From the NCBI RefSeq assembly GCF_013359685.1, contig NZ_JABFMV010000003.1, positions 62,001 to 126,000 on the forward strand: a DNA stretch of 64,000 nucleotides, given 5' to 3'. Source of the DNA: Leifsonia sp. C5G2 (GTDB lineage: Bacteria; Actinomycetota; Actinomycetes; Actinomycetales; Microbacteriaceae). Each line of letters begins with the position of its first letter. Within the stretch, counting starts at the first letter, position 1. Positions 33,624-42,384 of the stretch are shown piece by piece. The position numbers and the translations under genes are program-made. The notes under the pieces were generated by a model. The model was not told the origin of the DNA. It made no database searches and saw only the letters and a list, made by a program, of their open reading frames with translations.

Positions 33624-33687
33624 CACCTGGTTGCCGCGACACGCCGTTCCGGCGGCCGACGCGGCGGCGTGCCGCGTCAACCAGGTG
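33624..33687. repeat. 23-bp-arm inverted repeat (GACACGCCG family)
   Basis: Arms 33624-33646 and 33665-33687 pair at 21 of 23 positions around an 18-base spacer. The arm core GGTTGCCGCGACACGCCG is one base from the element at 10033. It directly precedes the promoter of the ketopantoate-reductase-like gene. Confidence 0.85.
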
Positions 33688-33716
33688 AGGCGCTGCGCGC
33701 GGATAGGCTGGAACGC

Positions 33717-34724
33717 GTGCGTATCGGCGTGATCGGAGCGGGAGCCATCGGCGGCACGATCGCGGCGCTGCTCGACCGCGTCGGGCACCTCGTCGAGGTC
33801 ACCGCCCGCGGGGAGCAGCTCGCCGCCATCCGGGAGTCCGGCATCCGGCTCGACGGAGGCTGGGGCGCCCACACCGCGCGGGTGTCCGCCGCGGAGACGC
33901 TGCAGACGCGGCCGGAGCTCGCCTTCGTGTGCACCAAGGCGCAGGACGCCCCCGCCGCCATCCGCGCCAACGCCGCGCTGCTCGACGGCATCACCGTCGT
34001 GGTCGTGCAGAACGGGCTCGCCGGGCTGGCCGAGGCCGAGCGGCTGCTCCCCGGGTCCGACTGCGTCGGCGCCCTGGCGCTGTACGCCGCGAGCTACCTC
34101 TCCCCCGGCCGCGTCACCGTCACGACCCCGGCGAACACCTACCTCGGCGCCGGCGATGGCGCTGCGCCACCGGCCGCGGTCGACGCCGCCCGCATCCTGG
34201 ACGCCGCCATGCCCGCCTTCGCGATCGACAACTTCACCGGCGCCCAGTGGACGAAGCTGATGGTCAACCAGATCAACGCCCTCCCCGCGATCACCGGGCT
34301 GAGCGCGCAGGAGGTCCTCGGCGACCGCCGCCTGCGCGCGATCGTCACGGCGAGCCTCCAGGAGGCCACCCGCGTCGGCTTCGCCCGGGGCGTGCACTAC
34401 GGCAGCATCCAGGGACTCGACGACCGCATCCTGCGCTTCGTCGCGCGCGCGCCGCGCTGGGCCGCGCAGGCGGTGCCGCTGCTGATGAAGCGGCGGATGG
34501 GCGCGACGCCCAACCCGGGCTCGACGCTGCAGAGCCTCCGCCGCGGGCAGCTGACCGAGATCGACTACCTCAACGGCGCCGTCGTCGAGGAGGCGGGGCT
34601 CGCTGGGACGGAGGCGCCCGTCAACGCGGCGATCACTGCCCTGGTGCATGAGGTCGAGCGGTCGGGCGCGTTCCTCGCGCCGGACGTGGCGGCCGACCGG
34701 ATGCGGCCGGTCCTCGAGTCCTGA
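33717..34724 (+). CDS. Ketopantoate reductase-like protein (PanE/ApbA family)
   Basis: A 335-aa NADP-dependent reductase. N-terminal GVIGAGAIGGTIAALL binds NADP; VVVVQNGLAG and the C-terminal TKLMVNQINALPAITG (catalytic Lys) and GSTLQSLRRGQLTEIDYLNGAVV are conserved. Pantothenate synthesis is possible, but related enzymes act on other 2-keto acids. TAGGCT (33704-33709) lies 7 bases before GTG 33717. Confidence 0.87.
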   Translation: MRIGVIGAGAIGGTIAALLDRVGHLVEVTARGEQLAAIRESGIRLDGGWGAHTARVSAAETLQTRPELAFVCTKAQDAPAAIRANAALLDGITVVVVQNGLAGLAEAERLLPGSDCVGALALYAASYLSPGRVTVTTPANTYLGAGDGAAPPAAVDAARILDAAMPAFAIDNFTGAQWTKLMVNQINALPAITGLSAQEVLGDRRLRAIVTASLQEATRVGFARGVHYGSIQGLDDRILRFVARAPRWAAQAVPLLMKRRMGATPNPGSTLQSLRRGQLTEIDYLNGAVVEEAGLAGTEAPVNAAITALVHEVERSGAFLAPDVAADRMRPVLES

Positions 34725-34725
34725 G

Positions 34726-35307
34726 TCAGCGCGCCGCCCAGCGCGGCTGCGCCGGATCCGATTCGTCGACCAGATGCGTGGCGTGCTCGCGCGGGTGAGC
34801 ATCCTCCACATACGCCTCGGTCTGAGGGACGTTCACCAGCAGCACCGAGGCGTTCCAGTCGCCGCGCAGTGCCGGCCGCAGCGGGAACTCGCCGTCGACG
34901 ACGAGTACGGCGTCGGGCCCGGCGGTCAGCCAGCGCGCTTCGACCGGCTGGTCGCGTGCCTCGTCGAAGGAAGCCGTCTGGAATCCCGCGCTCCCGCCGA
35001 GCCGGAACGGGTCGAGCAGCACCCGGCGCAGGGCGACCAGGTCGTACGCGTCGCGGTAGTAGCCCTCCGGCGTCTCCGGCCCCAGGCGCGTCCGGTAGGC
35101 GCGGGAGGTGTGGAAGCCGGCGAGGGAGGCGCGGAACGTGTCCGCACCCGCCTCCCGGAACACCGCAGCGAGGTCGTCCGCGAACCCCGTCCCGCCGATC
35201 CGTCCTCCGTCGACCGCGACCACCACACGCCCGGCGGGCGAGTCGCGCCGGATCGCGGAGACGAGCTGCCGCACGAACAGCACGCGCGGCGTCGGCGGAA
35301 GCATCAT
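34726..35307 (-). CDS. Uridine-kinase-like protein with degenerate P-loop
   Basis: A 193-aa protein of the uridine kinase/phosphoribulokinase-like group: EGYYRDAYDLVALRRVLLDPF and DAVLVVDGEFPLRPALRG are typical. The phosphate-binding loop reads DGGRIGGTGF at 33-42, where the family has a GKT triplet, so the ATP-binding lysine is missing and the loop is one residue short. Kinase activity is therefore doubtful. TATGCT is 6 bases before ATG 35307. Divergent from mutY; convergent with the PanE-like gene with one base between stops. Confidence 0.8.
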   Translation of the reverse strand: MMLPPTPRVLFVRQLVSAIRRDSPAGRVVVAVDGGRIGGTGFADDLAAVFREAGADTFRASLAGFHTSRAYRTRLGPETPEGYYRDAYDLVALRRVLLDPFRLGGSAGFQTASFDEARDQPVEARWLTAGPDAVLVVDGEFPLRPALRGDWNASVLLVNVPQTEAYVEDAHPREHATHLVDESDPAQPRWAAR

Positions 35308-35346
35308 GCGACGAGCATAGGCCGCCGCACCGGTTAGCCTCGATGC

Positions 35347-36213
35347 ATGCACGACTACGCCGGGACGGTGGTGGCCTGGTATCAGGAGAACCGCAGGGAC
35401 CTCCCGTGGCGCCGCGACGGCTTCACCCCGTGGGGCACGCTGGTCAGCGAGTTCATGCTGCAGCAGACCCCGGTCAGCCGTGTCATCCCCCGGCTGGAGG
35501 AGTGGCTGAGCCGCTGGCCGACTCCGGCCGACCTCGCGTCGGTGCCGCCCGGCGAGGCCGTCCGGGCCTGGAAGTCGCTCGGCTACCCGCGGCGCGCGCT
35601 CTGGCTGCACGCGGCCGCGGTGACGATCACCGAGCGGCACGGCGGGGTCGTGCCGGACGACGTGGACGCCCTGCTCGCCCTCCCCGGGGTCGGCGACTAC
35701 ACGGCCCGCGCGGTGGCGGCCTTCGCGTACGGCGAGCGGCATCCGGTGGTCGACACCAACATCCGCCGGGTCATCGCCCGCACCGTCGACGGTCAGGCGG
35801 AGCCCGGTCCGCCGAGCACCCGCCGCGACCTGGCGGCGATGGAGGCGCTCCTCCCGGAGGAGCGCGACGCGGCCGCCGCCTTCAACGCCGGGATGATGGA
35901 GCTCGGCGCGATCGTCTGCGTCGCGCGCACGCCGCGCTGCGACTCCTGTCCGCTTTCCGACCGCTGCCGTTGGCGCCAGGCCGGCTACCCGGAGTACGAG
36001 GGACCGACGAAGGGCAGGCAGAAGCGCTACGAGGGCAGCGACCGCCAGGCGCGCGGGCGGATCCTCGCGGAGCTGCGGGCCTCGCACACCCCCGTCCCGG
36101 CCGGAGAGCTCGCCGCCGTCTGGCCGGACCGCGAACAGGGCGAGCGGGCGCTCCAGGGTCTGGTCAAGGACGGCCTGGCCGTCGAGACGGTGGGCGGCTA
36201 CACACTGCCCTAG
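35347..36213 (+). CDS. mutY: A/G-specific adenine DNA glycosylase
   Basis: A 288-aa MutY removing adenine opposite 8-oxoguanine. Catalytic Glu is in SEFMLQQTPVSRV, helix-hairpin-helix LPGVGDYTARAV, catalytic Asp in PVVDTNIRRV, and four cluster cysteines with C-x6-C-x2-C-x5-C spacing (about 199-215). The MutT-like C-terminal domain is missing, as in other short actinobacterial MutY; a small winged segment replaces it. TAGCCT (35335-35340) is 6 bases before the ATG. Confidence 0.93.
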   Translation: MHDYAGTVVAWYQENRRDLPWRRDGFTPWGTLVSEFMLQQTPVSRVIPRLEEWLSRWPTPADLASVPPGEAVRAWKSLGYPRRALWLHAAAVTITERHGGVVPDDVDALLALPGVGDYTARAVAAFAYGERHPVVDTNIRRVIARTVDGQAEPGPPSTRRDLAAMEALLPEERDAAAAFNAGMMELGAIVCVARTPRCDSCPLSDRCRWRQAGYPEYEGPTKGRQKRYEGSDRQARGRILAELRASHTPVPAGELAAVWPDREQGERALQGLVKDGLAVETVGGYTLP

Positions 36214-36217
36214 CGGT

Positions 36218-37189
36218 TCAGGGCTGCTCCGGGGTCCGGGCGAAGGCCGCCGCGAGGGCGTCGAAGAGCTTCCGGCGCTCGGCCAGTGCCCGCGGGCGGG
36301 TCCGCAGGCCGCGCAGCGCCTCCCAGCCGTCCCACGCGAGCAGGTCCCTGCCGTCGACGGCGAGCGTGCGGCGCAGGACGTGCTCCGGCACCTGCTGCGG
36401 GTCCGGCGCCTGCAGCGCGGGGAGCAGCGCGTCGTAGCGCTCCGAGAGCACACGCGACGACGGGTCGACGCGAGCGATGAGCACCACGCCCGTCGGTGCG
36501 GTGTTCACCGGGACGACGACCAGATCCGGCCGCTCGGCGCGGAGCAGCTCGACGACCTTGTACACGTCGCCCGCCCACGAGTCGGTGTACCGGTCGCGGG
36601 CGGCCTCGTGCACCGACCGCGGCATCATGTCGTCGAGGACGACGATGCTCGTCGGAGAGGTCAGGCGCTCGACGTTGAGGAAGTCGCGGTAGGCGAACTC
36701 CGCAAGGTGCATCCCGTCGACGAAGGCCAGATCGAGCGGGAGGCCGTCGAGGTGCTTCTTCGCGCGTCCGGAGGCGAAGAAGTCGTCGCTCGTCTCGCGC
36801 GCGAGCAGCAGGTCCGCGTGCAGCGGGTTGGTGATGTGGAACGCCGGGTCGATGCCGATGGTCTTGGCCGACGAGAGCGTGAGCGAGCGCCCGTCGTCGA
36901 CCCCGATCTCCAGGTAGCTGCGCGGCTGGAGTGCCGCGTGCAGACCGGCCAGGAACTCGTGCCGGGTGAGGGTCGGGGCCGGGAACTGCGATTCGTCCCA
37001 CGGGTAGACGGGGTAGCCGCTCGGCGCGATCTCGTAGGCCGCCGGCTCGGCCTCCGCCTCCCGCTCCTTCGGCGCGATCCACCGGGCGAGCGACGCACGG
37101 GCGGAGCCCTCCGCATCGACCAGGCGGTCGACCCGCTCCGGACCGATCAGGGGCGAGAGCGTGTTCCGGACGGCGTTCCTGAGAGTCAC
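36218..37189 (-). CDS. Class I SAM-dependent methyltransferase
   Basis: A 323-aa protein with SAM motif SYLEIGVDDGRSL (about 91-103), an acidic LDLAFVDGMHLAEFAYRD motif with the DGxH signature of metal-assisted O-methyltransferase-like proteins, and VVLDDMMPRS. Substrate unknown; relatives modify sugars in cell-surface glycan or antibiotic pathways. GTG 37189 has TATCCT 7 bases upstream. Convergent with mutY, 4 bases apart. Confidence 0.82.
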   Translation of the reverse strand: MTLRNAVRNTLSPLIGPERVDRLVDAEGSARASLARWIAPKEREAEAEPAAYEIAPSGYPVYPWDESQFPAPTLTRHEFLAGLHAALQPRSYLEIGVDDGRSLTLSSAKTIGIDPAFHITNPLHADLLLARETSDDFFASGRAKKHLDGLPLDLAFVDGMHLAEFAYRDFLNVERLTSPTSIVVLDDMMPRSVHEAARDRYTDSWAGDVYKVVELLRAERPDLVVVPVNTAPTGVVLIARVDPSSRVLSERYDALLPALQAPDPQQVPEHVLRRTLAVDGRDLLAWDGWEALRGLRTRPRALAERRKLFDALAAAFARTPEQP

Positions 37190-37220
37190 GCATGCCAGGA
37201 TACCGGCGCGCGGAGAACTG

Positions 37221-37505
37221 TCACGCGAACACGAGCGGGTCCCAGTCCTGGATGCGGGAGCGGTGGACGAGGCCCTCCGTGACGAACGGGTCGCCCGACC
37301 GGAACCGCTCCGCCGCCTCCCGAGAGCGGAAGATCGCCATGGATCCCTGGGTCGCCGGGTCGCCGAACGTCCCGATCATGAGCACCTCGCCGCCCTTCGC
37401 GAACTCGTCCAGGTAGGCGCGGTGGCGGGGGTAGGCCTCCACCAGGCGCTCGAAGTGCTCCGGACCGGCGTCGGGGTCGGCATCGTAGAACGAGACGGCG
37501 AACAT
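37221..37505 (-). CDS. YciI family protein
   Basis: A 94-aa ferredoxin-fold protein. RPRHRAYLDEF-like YPRHRAYLDEFAKGG carries the conserved His, and GSMAIFRSREAAERFRSGDPFV with the Asp-Pro-Phe is diagnostic. Function of the family is unclear. TAGCAT lies 6 bases before ATG 37505. Confidence 0.9.
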   Translation of the reverse strand: MFAVSFYDADPDAGPEHFERLVEAYPRHRAYLDEFAKGGEVLMIGTFGDPATQGSMAIFRSREAAERFRSGDPFVTEGLVHRSRIQDWDPLVFA

Positions 37506-37542
37506 GCCGTCATGCTACGACCGGTCCGACCCCGGCGGGAGG

Positions 37543-37989
37543 TCAGTCCTCGTCGTCGTCCTCGTCGAGCTCGCGCGGCTTGACGTACGGGTCCTCGTCA
37601 CCGGCGTACGTCGCGGTCGCGGCGAGCCCGGCCACCTCGGTGTCGCGCTCGCGCGCCTCGCGGAGCAGGTCCTCGATGTGGGCGGCGTTCTCCGGGATCG
37701 CGTCGAGCTGGAACTCCAGCGTCGGCGTGAGGCGCGCGGTGATGTTCTTGCCCACCTCGCTGCGCAGCATGCCGGTGGCCGCCTTGAGCGCGGCCGCACT
37801 GTCCTCGCGCTCCTGCTCGGTGCCGTACACCGTGTAGAAGACGGTCGCGTGCTGCAGGTCGCCGGTCACCTGGACGTCCGTGATGGTCACGAAGCCCAGG
37901 CGCGGGTCGCGCAGGCCGCGGTCGAGCCGCTTGGCGATGATCTCCTTGATCCTGTCCGCGAGCTTCCTCGCGCGTGCCGGATCGGCCAT
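37543..37989 (-). CDS. rbfA: Ribosome-binding factor A
   Basis: A 148-aa KH-like 30S maturation factor. RARKLADRIKEIIAKRL start, RLGFVTITDVQVTGDLQHATVFY and LRSEVGKNITARLTPTLEF are family signatures; an acidic tail (DEDDDED) ends it. AGGGAGA lies 7 bases before the ATG. It follows infB by 60 bases that hold a perfect hairpin, so it may be made at a different level from IF-2. truB does not follow it here. Confidence 0.94.
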   Translation of the reverse strand: MADPARARKLADRIKEIIAKRLDRGLRDPRLGFVTITDVQVTGDLQHATVFYTVYGTEQEREDSAAALKAATGMLRSEVGKNITARLTPTLEFQLDAIPENAAHIEDLLREARERDTEVAGLAATATYAGDEDPYVKPRELDEDDDED

Positions 37990-38009
37990 GAGTTTTTCTC
38001 CCTTCGAGC

Positions 38010-38043
38010 ACGATGGCCGGTGGCGTCAGCCACCGGCCATCGT
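38010..38043 (-). promoter_or_regulatory. Perfect 15-bp hairpin between infB and rbfA
   Basis: CGATGGCCGGTGGC (38011-38024) pairs with 38029-38042 without mismatch, plus one A-T pair outside, around a GTCA (TGAC on the RNA strand) tetraloop. It begins 7 bases after the infB stop and has no U-tract. Attenuation or mRNA processing or stability are possible. Confidence 0.75.
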
Positions 38044-38049
38044 TCGCGA

Positions 38050-40830
38050 CTAAACGCGGGGCTTCTCGCGAAGCTCGGTCGTCTCGATCTCGTCGCCGAT
38101 CTGGATGTCGTTGTACTTGCCGAGGCCGATACCGGCCTCGAAGTCCGTACGGACCTCCGTGACGTCGTCCTTGAACCGGCGCAGCGACTCGATGGCGAGG
38201 TTGTCCCCCACCACGACGCCGTCGCGGATGACGCGCGCCTTGGCGTTGCGCGTGATGGTGCCGGACCGGACGATGACACCGGCGATGTTGCCGAACTTCG
38301 AGGAGCGGAACACCTCGCGGATCTCGGCCACACCGGACTGGACCTCTTCGAACTCGGGCTTGAGCATGCCCTTCAGCGAGTTCTCGATGTCCTCGATGGC
38401 GTTGTAGATGACCGAGTAGAACCGGACATCCACACCCTCGCGGGCCGCACGCTCGCGCGCCTTCACGTCCGGGCGGACGTTGAAGCCGATCACGATCGCG
38501 TTGTCGATCGTCGCCAGGTCGATGTCCGACTCGGTGATCGCGCCGACACCGCGGTGCAGGATGCGCAGCGACACCGACTCGTCGACCTCGATCTTCATGA
38601 GCGACTCCTCCAGCGCCTCCACGGCACCGGACACGTCGCCCTTGATGATGAGGTTGAGCGCCTCGACCTTGCCCTCCTCCAGGGCCCGGGTGAAGTCCTC
38701 GAGCGAGATGCGCTTGCGGGCCTTCGCCAGCTGCGCGTTGCGCTCCGCGGCCTCACGCTTCTCGGCGATCTGACGCGCGGTGCGGTCCTCCTCGGTGACG
38801 AGGAAGACGTCGCCGGCGCGCGGGACGCTGGAGAGACCCTGCACCTGGACCGGACGCGACGGGGCGGCCTCGAAGACGGCGTCGCCGTTCTCGTCGGCCA
38901 TCGCGCGGACACGGCCGTAGGCGGTGCCCGCCACGATCGCGTCGCCGACCCGGAGCGTTCCGGACTGGATGAGCACGGTCGCCACGGCGCCGCGGCCCTT
39001 GTCGAGCTTCGCCTCGATCGCGACACCGCGTGCGTCCTTGTTCGGGTTCGCACGGAGGTCCAGACCGGCGTCCGCGGTCAGCAGCACGGCGTCGAGCAGG
39101 TCGTCGATACCGACGTTGTTGCGGGCGGAGACGTCGACGAACAGGACGTCGCCGCCGTACTCCTCCGCCACCAGACCGAACTCGGTGAGCTGCTGACGGA
39201 CCTTCGCCGGGTTGGCGTCGGGCTTGTCGATCTTGTTCACCGCGACCACGATCGGCACGTTCGCCGCCTGGGCGTGGTTCAGCGCCTCGATGGTCTGCGG
39301 CATGATGCCGTCGTCGGCCGCGACCACGAGGATCGCGATGTCGGTGACCTGCGCACCACGGGCACGCATGGCGGTGAACGCCTCGTGACCCGGGGTGTCG
39401 ATGAAGGTGATGGCACGCTCGATGCCGTCGTGCTCCGTCCACACCTGGTACGCACCGATGTGCTGGGTGATGCCGCCGGCCTCGCCCGCGACGACGTTCG
39501 CGTTGCGGATGGCGTCGAGGAGGCGCGTCTTACCGTGGTCGACGTGGCCCATGACGGTGACGACCGGGGGCCGGATCTCGAGGTCCTCGTCGGACTCGCC
39601 CTCCAGCTCGGCGTCGAGGTCGATGTCGAAGCCCTCGAGCAGTTCGCGGTCCTCGTCCTCGGGCGAGACGACCTGGATCTTGTAGCCCAGCTCCTCGCCG
39701 AGCACCTCGAAGGTGGCCTCGTCGAGCGACTCGGTCGCGGTCGCCATCTCTCCCAGGTGGAAGAGGACGGTGACCAGCGACGCGGGGTTCGCGTCGATCT
39801 TGTCGGCGAAGTCGGAGATCGAGGAGCCGCGACGCAGCCGGATGACGGTGTCGCCGTTGCCGCGGGGTACGCTCACGCCGCCCAGCGACGGGGCCTCCCG
39901 CATCTCGAATTCCTGGCGCTTCGCGCGCTTCGACTTGCGGGCCTTGCTCTTGCCGCCACCGCGGCCGAACGCGCCGGCCGTGCCGCCGCCCGGTCCACGA
40001 CCGCGACCGCCGCCGCCACCGGGGCGCGGGCCGCCGAAGCCGCCGCCCGGACGCTGGAAGCCGCCGGCCCCTGCGCCTGCTCCTGCACCGCCGCCGCTGC
40101 CGGGGCGCTGCTGGAAGCCGGGACGGCCGCCGCCACCGCCACCGGGACGACCGGGACGGTTGCCGCCGCCGCCCTGGCCGGGCGCGCCGATACGGGGCGA
40201 GCCGGGACGCGGCGGGGTCGGACGCGGGATGTTGCCCGGGCTCGGGCGCTGGCCCATGCCCTGCGACGACGAGAAGGGGTTGTTGCCGGGCCGCGGCGGG
40301 CGCTGACCCATCCCCTGGTTCGACGAGTACGGGTTGTTGCCGGGGCGCGGCGCGCTCGGGCGCGGGATGCTGCTCCCGCCGGGGCGCGGCGCCGCGGGCT
40401 TCGTGGCGTCGGGGGTCGCGGCCTTCGCCGGACCGCCGGACGTGCTCGCCGCCGCCGTCTCGGCGGCAGCCTTCTCGGCAGCGGCCTTCTCGGCGGCCGC
40501 CTTCTCGGCAGCGGCCTGCCGCTCGGCGACCGACATCGGCGCCTGCGGCTTCGGGCCGGCGTCGGCCTCCGGTGCGCTGGCCGCCGGCGGGCGGGGAGCC
40601 GAGGGGCGCGGCGCCTGCGACGGCGCCTTGGGCGCGGCGGTCGCCTTGTCGGCGGACGGCTTCGCACCCTCGGCCTCCAGGGCGGCACGCAGCTTGCGGG
40701 CTACCGGGGGCTCGATGCTGGAGGACGGTCCCTTGACGAACTCGCCCATCTCCTTGAGCTTCGCGAGCGCGACCTTGCTGTCGACGCCGAGCTCGCTCGC
40801 GACCTCATGTACGCGTGGTTTTGCAGCCAC
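38050..40830 (-). CDS. infB: Translation initiation factor IF-2
   Basis: A 926-aa GTPase that brings initiator tRNA to the ribosome. N-terminal IF2_N subdomain 1-55, a long disordered Ala/Pro/Gly-rich stretch about 60-300 (with AAAEK repeats near 107-124 and two copies of a RPGNNP...GMGQRP unit at 162-196), a second IF2_N-like part 326-385, then the G domain with GHVDHGKT at 428-435, DTPGHEAF and NKID. GTG 40830 has AGGAG 5 bases upstream, partly inside a hairpin. Follows ylxR. Confidence 0.96.
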   Translation of the reverse strand: MAAKPRVHEVASELGVDSKVALAKLKEMGEFVKGPSSSIEPPVARKLRAALEAEGAKPSADKATAAPKAPSQAPRPSAPRPPAASAPEADAGPKPQAPMSVAERQAAAEKAAAEKAAAEKAAAETAAASTSGGPAKAATPDATKPAAPRPGGSSIPRPSAPRPGNNPYSSNQGMGQRPPRPGNNPFSSSQGMGQRPSPGNIPRPTPPRPGSPRIGAPGQGGGGNRPGRPGGGGGGRPGFQQRPGSGGGAGAGAGAGGFQRPGGGFGGPRPGGGGGRGRGPGGGTAGAFGRGGGKSKARKSKRAKRQEFEMREAPSLGGVSVPRGNGDTVIRLRRGSSISDFADKIDANPASLVTVLFHLGEMATATESLDEATFEVLGEELGYKIQVVSPEDEDRELLEGFDIDLDAELEGESDEDLEIRPPVVTVMGHVDHGKTRLLDAIRNANVVAGEAGGITQHIGAYQVWTEHDGIERAITFIDTPGHEAFTAMRARGAQVTDIAILVVAADDGIMPQTIEALNHAQAANVPIVVAVNKIDKPDANPAKVRQQLTEFGLVAEEYGGDVLFVDVSARNNVGIDDLLDAVLLTADAGLDLRANPNKDARGVAIEAKLDKGRGAVATVLIQSGTLRVGDAIVAGTAYGRVRAMADENGDAVFEAAPSRPVQVQGLSSVPRAGDVFLVTEEDRTARQIAEKREAAERNAQLAKARKRISLEDFTRALEEGKVEALNLIIKGDVSGAVEALEESLMKIEVDESVSLRILHRGVGAITESDIDLATIDNAIVIGFNVRPDVKARERAAREGVDVRFYSVIYNAIEDIENSLKGMLKPEFEEVQSGVAEIREVFRSSKFGNIAGVIVRSGTITRNAKARVIRDGVVVGDNLAIESLRRFKDDVTEVRTDFEAGIGLGKYNDIQIGDEIETTELREKPRV

Positions 40831-40836
40831 AATTCT

Positions 40837-40863
40837 CCTGTCTGGGGCCCACCCCCGGACAGG
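40837..40863 (-). promoter_or_regulatory. Hairpin overlapping the infB ribosome-binding site
   Basis: CCTGTCTGGGG (40837-40847) and CCCCGGACAGG (40853-40863) pair at 10 of 11 positions. On the RNA strand the 3' arm runs into the Shine-Dalgarno AGGAG (40833-40839 region), so folding would limit access. Confidence 0.6.
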
Positions 40864-40935
40864 GGCAGGCGTTAGTAGCGGACGGATCTCATTTCGAGCC
40901 GCTCATCGGTTGTCACTCATGTGAAGTCAACTTCT

Positions 40936-41187
40936 TCAGCCTGTTCTAATGAATTGCGACCGGATGGCCGCGGTGTCGATGGCCCCCTCCACGCGAAGCG
41001 CCCGCCCGAAGGCCCGGCGCTTCTCTGCGAGGTCGAGACACTTGACGACCGGATGCAGCCACGCACCCCGTCCCGGCAGGGTGGCGGACGGGTCCGCCAC
41101 GAGTACCGATTGCTGGACGACGACCCTCCGAAGAGAGGACCGGGGAGCGCGAGAACGGCATCCGACGCACGTTCTGACGGGTTCCAT
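40936..41187 (-). CDS. ylxR: YlxR family RNA-binding protein
   Basis: An 83-aa basic protein with the signature MEPVRTCVGCRSRAPRSSLRR split as RTCVGC and GRGAWLHP. YlxR (RnpM in recent Bacillus work) sits between nusA and infB in most bacteria. Start at ATG 41187, where GGAG lies 5 bases upstream; the open frame extends to 41232 without similarity. Confidence 0.92.
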   Translation of the reverse strand: MEPVRTCVGCRSRAPRSSLRRVVVQQSVLVADPSATLPGRGAWLHPVVKCLDLAEKRRAFGRALRVEGAIDTAAIRSQFIRTG

Positions 41188-41268
41188 CCTACTCCTCTCG
41201 GCGCCCGGCGCCGAACGGACGGACCCGTACATGTCGATGAACGCCGGGACGACTCCCGGAATTCCGCT

Positions 41269-42276
41269 TCAGTCCCGGTCGAGGATCGAATCCGGCTGGA
41301 TGTCGATCTTCGCGCCCGTCAGCTTCGCGGCGAGCCGCGCGTTCTGGCCCTCCTTGCCGATGGCGAGGGACAGCTGGTAGTCGGGCACCAGGGCGCGGAC
41401 GGCCTTCAGCGACTCGTCGATGACGAACGCGCTGGTGACCTTCGCCGGGCTCAGGGCGCTGGAGACGAACGTCGCCAGGTCGGGCGAGTAGTCGACGATG
41501 TCGATCTTCTCGTTGTTCAGCTCGGCGGTCACCGCGCGCACGCGCTGACCGAGCTCGCCGATGCAGGCGCCCTTCGCGTTCACGCCGGGCTCGGTCGCCC
41601 GCACCGCGATCTTGGTGCGGTGCCCGGCCTCGCGCGCCAGCGACACGATCTCCACGACCCCGCTCGCGATCTCCGGCACCTCGAGCGCGAACAGCTTGCG
41701 CACGAGCGCCGGGTGCGTGCGCGACACGGTGATCGACGGACCCTTCGGGCCCTTCGTCACGCTCGTCACGTAGACGCGGATGCGGGAACCGTGCGCGTAC
41801 TCCTCGCCCGGCACCTGCTCCTCCGGCGGGAGGATGGCCTCCACCGAGCCCAGGTCCACGTGGATCATCCGCGGGTTCGGGCCTTGCTGGATGACGCCGG
41901 CGACGATGTCGCCCTCGCGTCCGCGGAACTCGCCGAGCACGGCGTCGTCGGCGATGTCGCGCAGCCGCTGGTTGATCACCTGCTTGGCCGCGAAGGCCGC
42001 GATCCTGCCGAAGTCGCTCGGGCTGTCCTCGGCCTCGCCGATGATGTTGCCCTCCTCGTCCCGCTCGGGGACGTAGACGGTGACATGCCCGGTCTTGCGG
42101 TCGAGGTGCACGCGAGCGGCCGGCGGCTGGTCGCTGTGACCGTGCCGGTGGTCGGCCTGGTTCGTGTGCTTCAGGTACGCGGTCAGGATGGCCTGCTCGA
42201 TGATCTGAACCAGCTCGTCGAACGGGATCTCCTTCTCGCGCTCCATCAGACGCAAGACGCTGAGGTCGATGTCCAT
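41269..42276 (-). CDS. nusA: Transcription termination/antitermination factor NusA
   Basis: A 335-aa NusA: N-terminal polymerase-binding domain about 1-115, S1 domain from GEFRGREGDIVAGVIQQ, KH1 around EIVSLAREAGHRTKIAV and KH2 around QLSLAIGKEGQNARLAAKL. No C-terminal acidic repeats, as usual in Actinobacteria. GAGGAGG is 5 bases before ATG 42276. rimP, which normally precedes nusA, is not here; the upstream neighbour is a divergent DUF1206 gene. Confidence 0.95.
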   Translation of the reverse strand: MDIDLSVLRLMEREKEIPFDELVQIIEQAILTAYLKHTNQADHRHGHSDQPPAARVHLDRKTGHVTVYVPERDEEGNIIGEAEDSPSDFGRIAAFAAKQVINQRLRDIADDAVLGEFRGREGDIVAGVIQQGPNPRMIHVDLGSVEAILPPEEQVPGEEYAHGSRIRVYVTSVTKGPKGPSITVSRTHPALVRKLFALEVPEIASGVVEIVSLAREAGHRTKIAVRATEPGVNAKGACIGELGQRVRAVTAELNNEKIDIVDYSPDLATFVSSALSPAKVTSAFVIDESLKAVRALVPDYQLSLAIGKEGQNARLAAKLTGAKIDIQPDSILDRD

Positions 42277-42301
42277 GCCGGCCTCCTCTGTTCAGATCTC
42301 G

Positions 42302-42323
42302 CCGCCGCGCGACAGCGCGGCGG
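42302..42323 (-). promoter_or_regulatory. nusA leader hairpin
   Basis: CCGCCGCGC (42302-42310), GACA, GCGCGGCGG (42315-42323): a perfect 9-bp GC stem in the nusA 5' leader, about 25 bases before the start codon, downstream of a candidate -10 TACCCT near 42340. Confidence 0.6.
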
Positions 42324-42384
42324 ACTCAAACCTCTAGGGTACCCGAGATTCCGCGAGACCCGAACGCCGGGTACCGTTCACGGC

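Noticed and set aside
37504-40875. Very long open frame antisense to infB
   Set aside because: It mirrors the GC3-biased codons of infB, has no recognisable domain and repeats Arg/Asp/Val in the way typical of antisense shadows.
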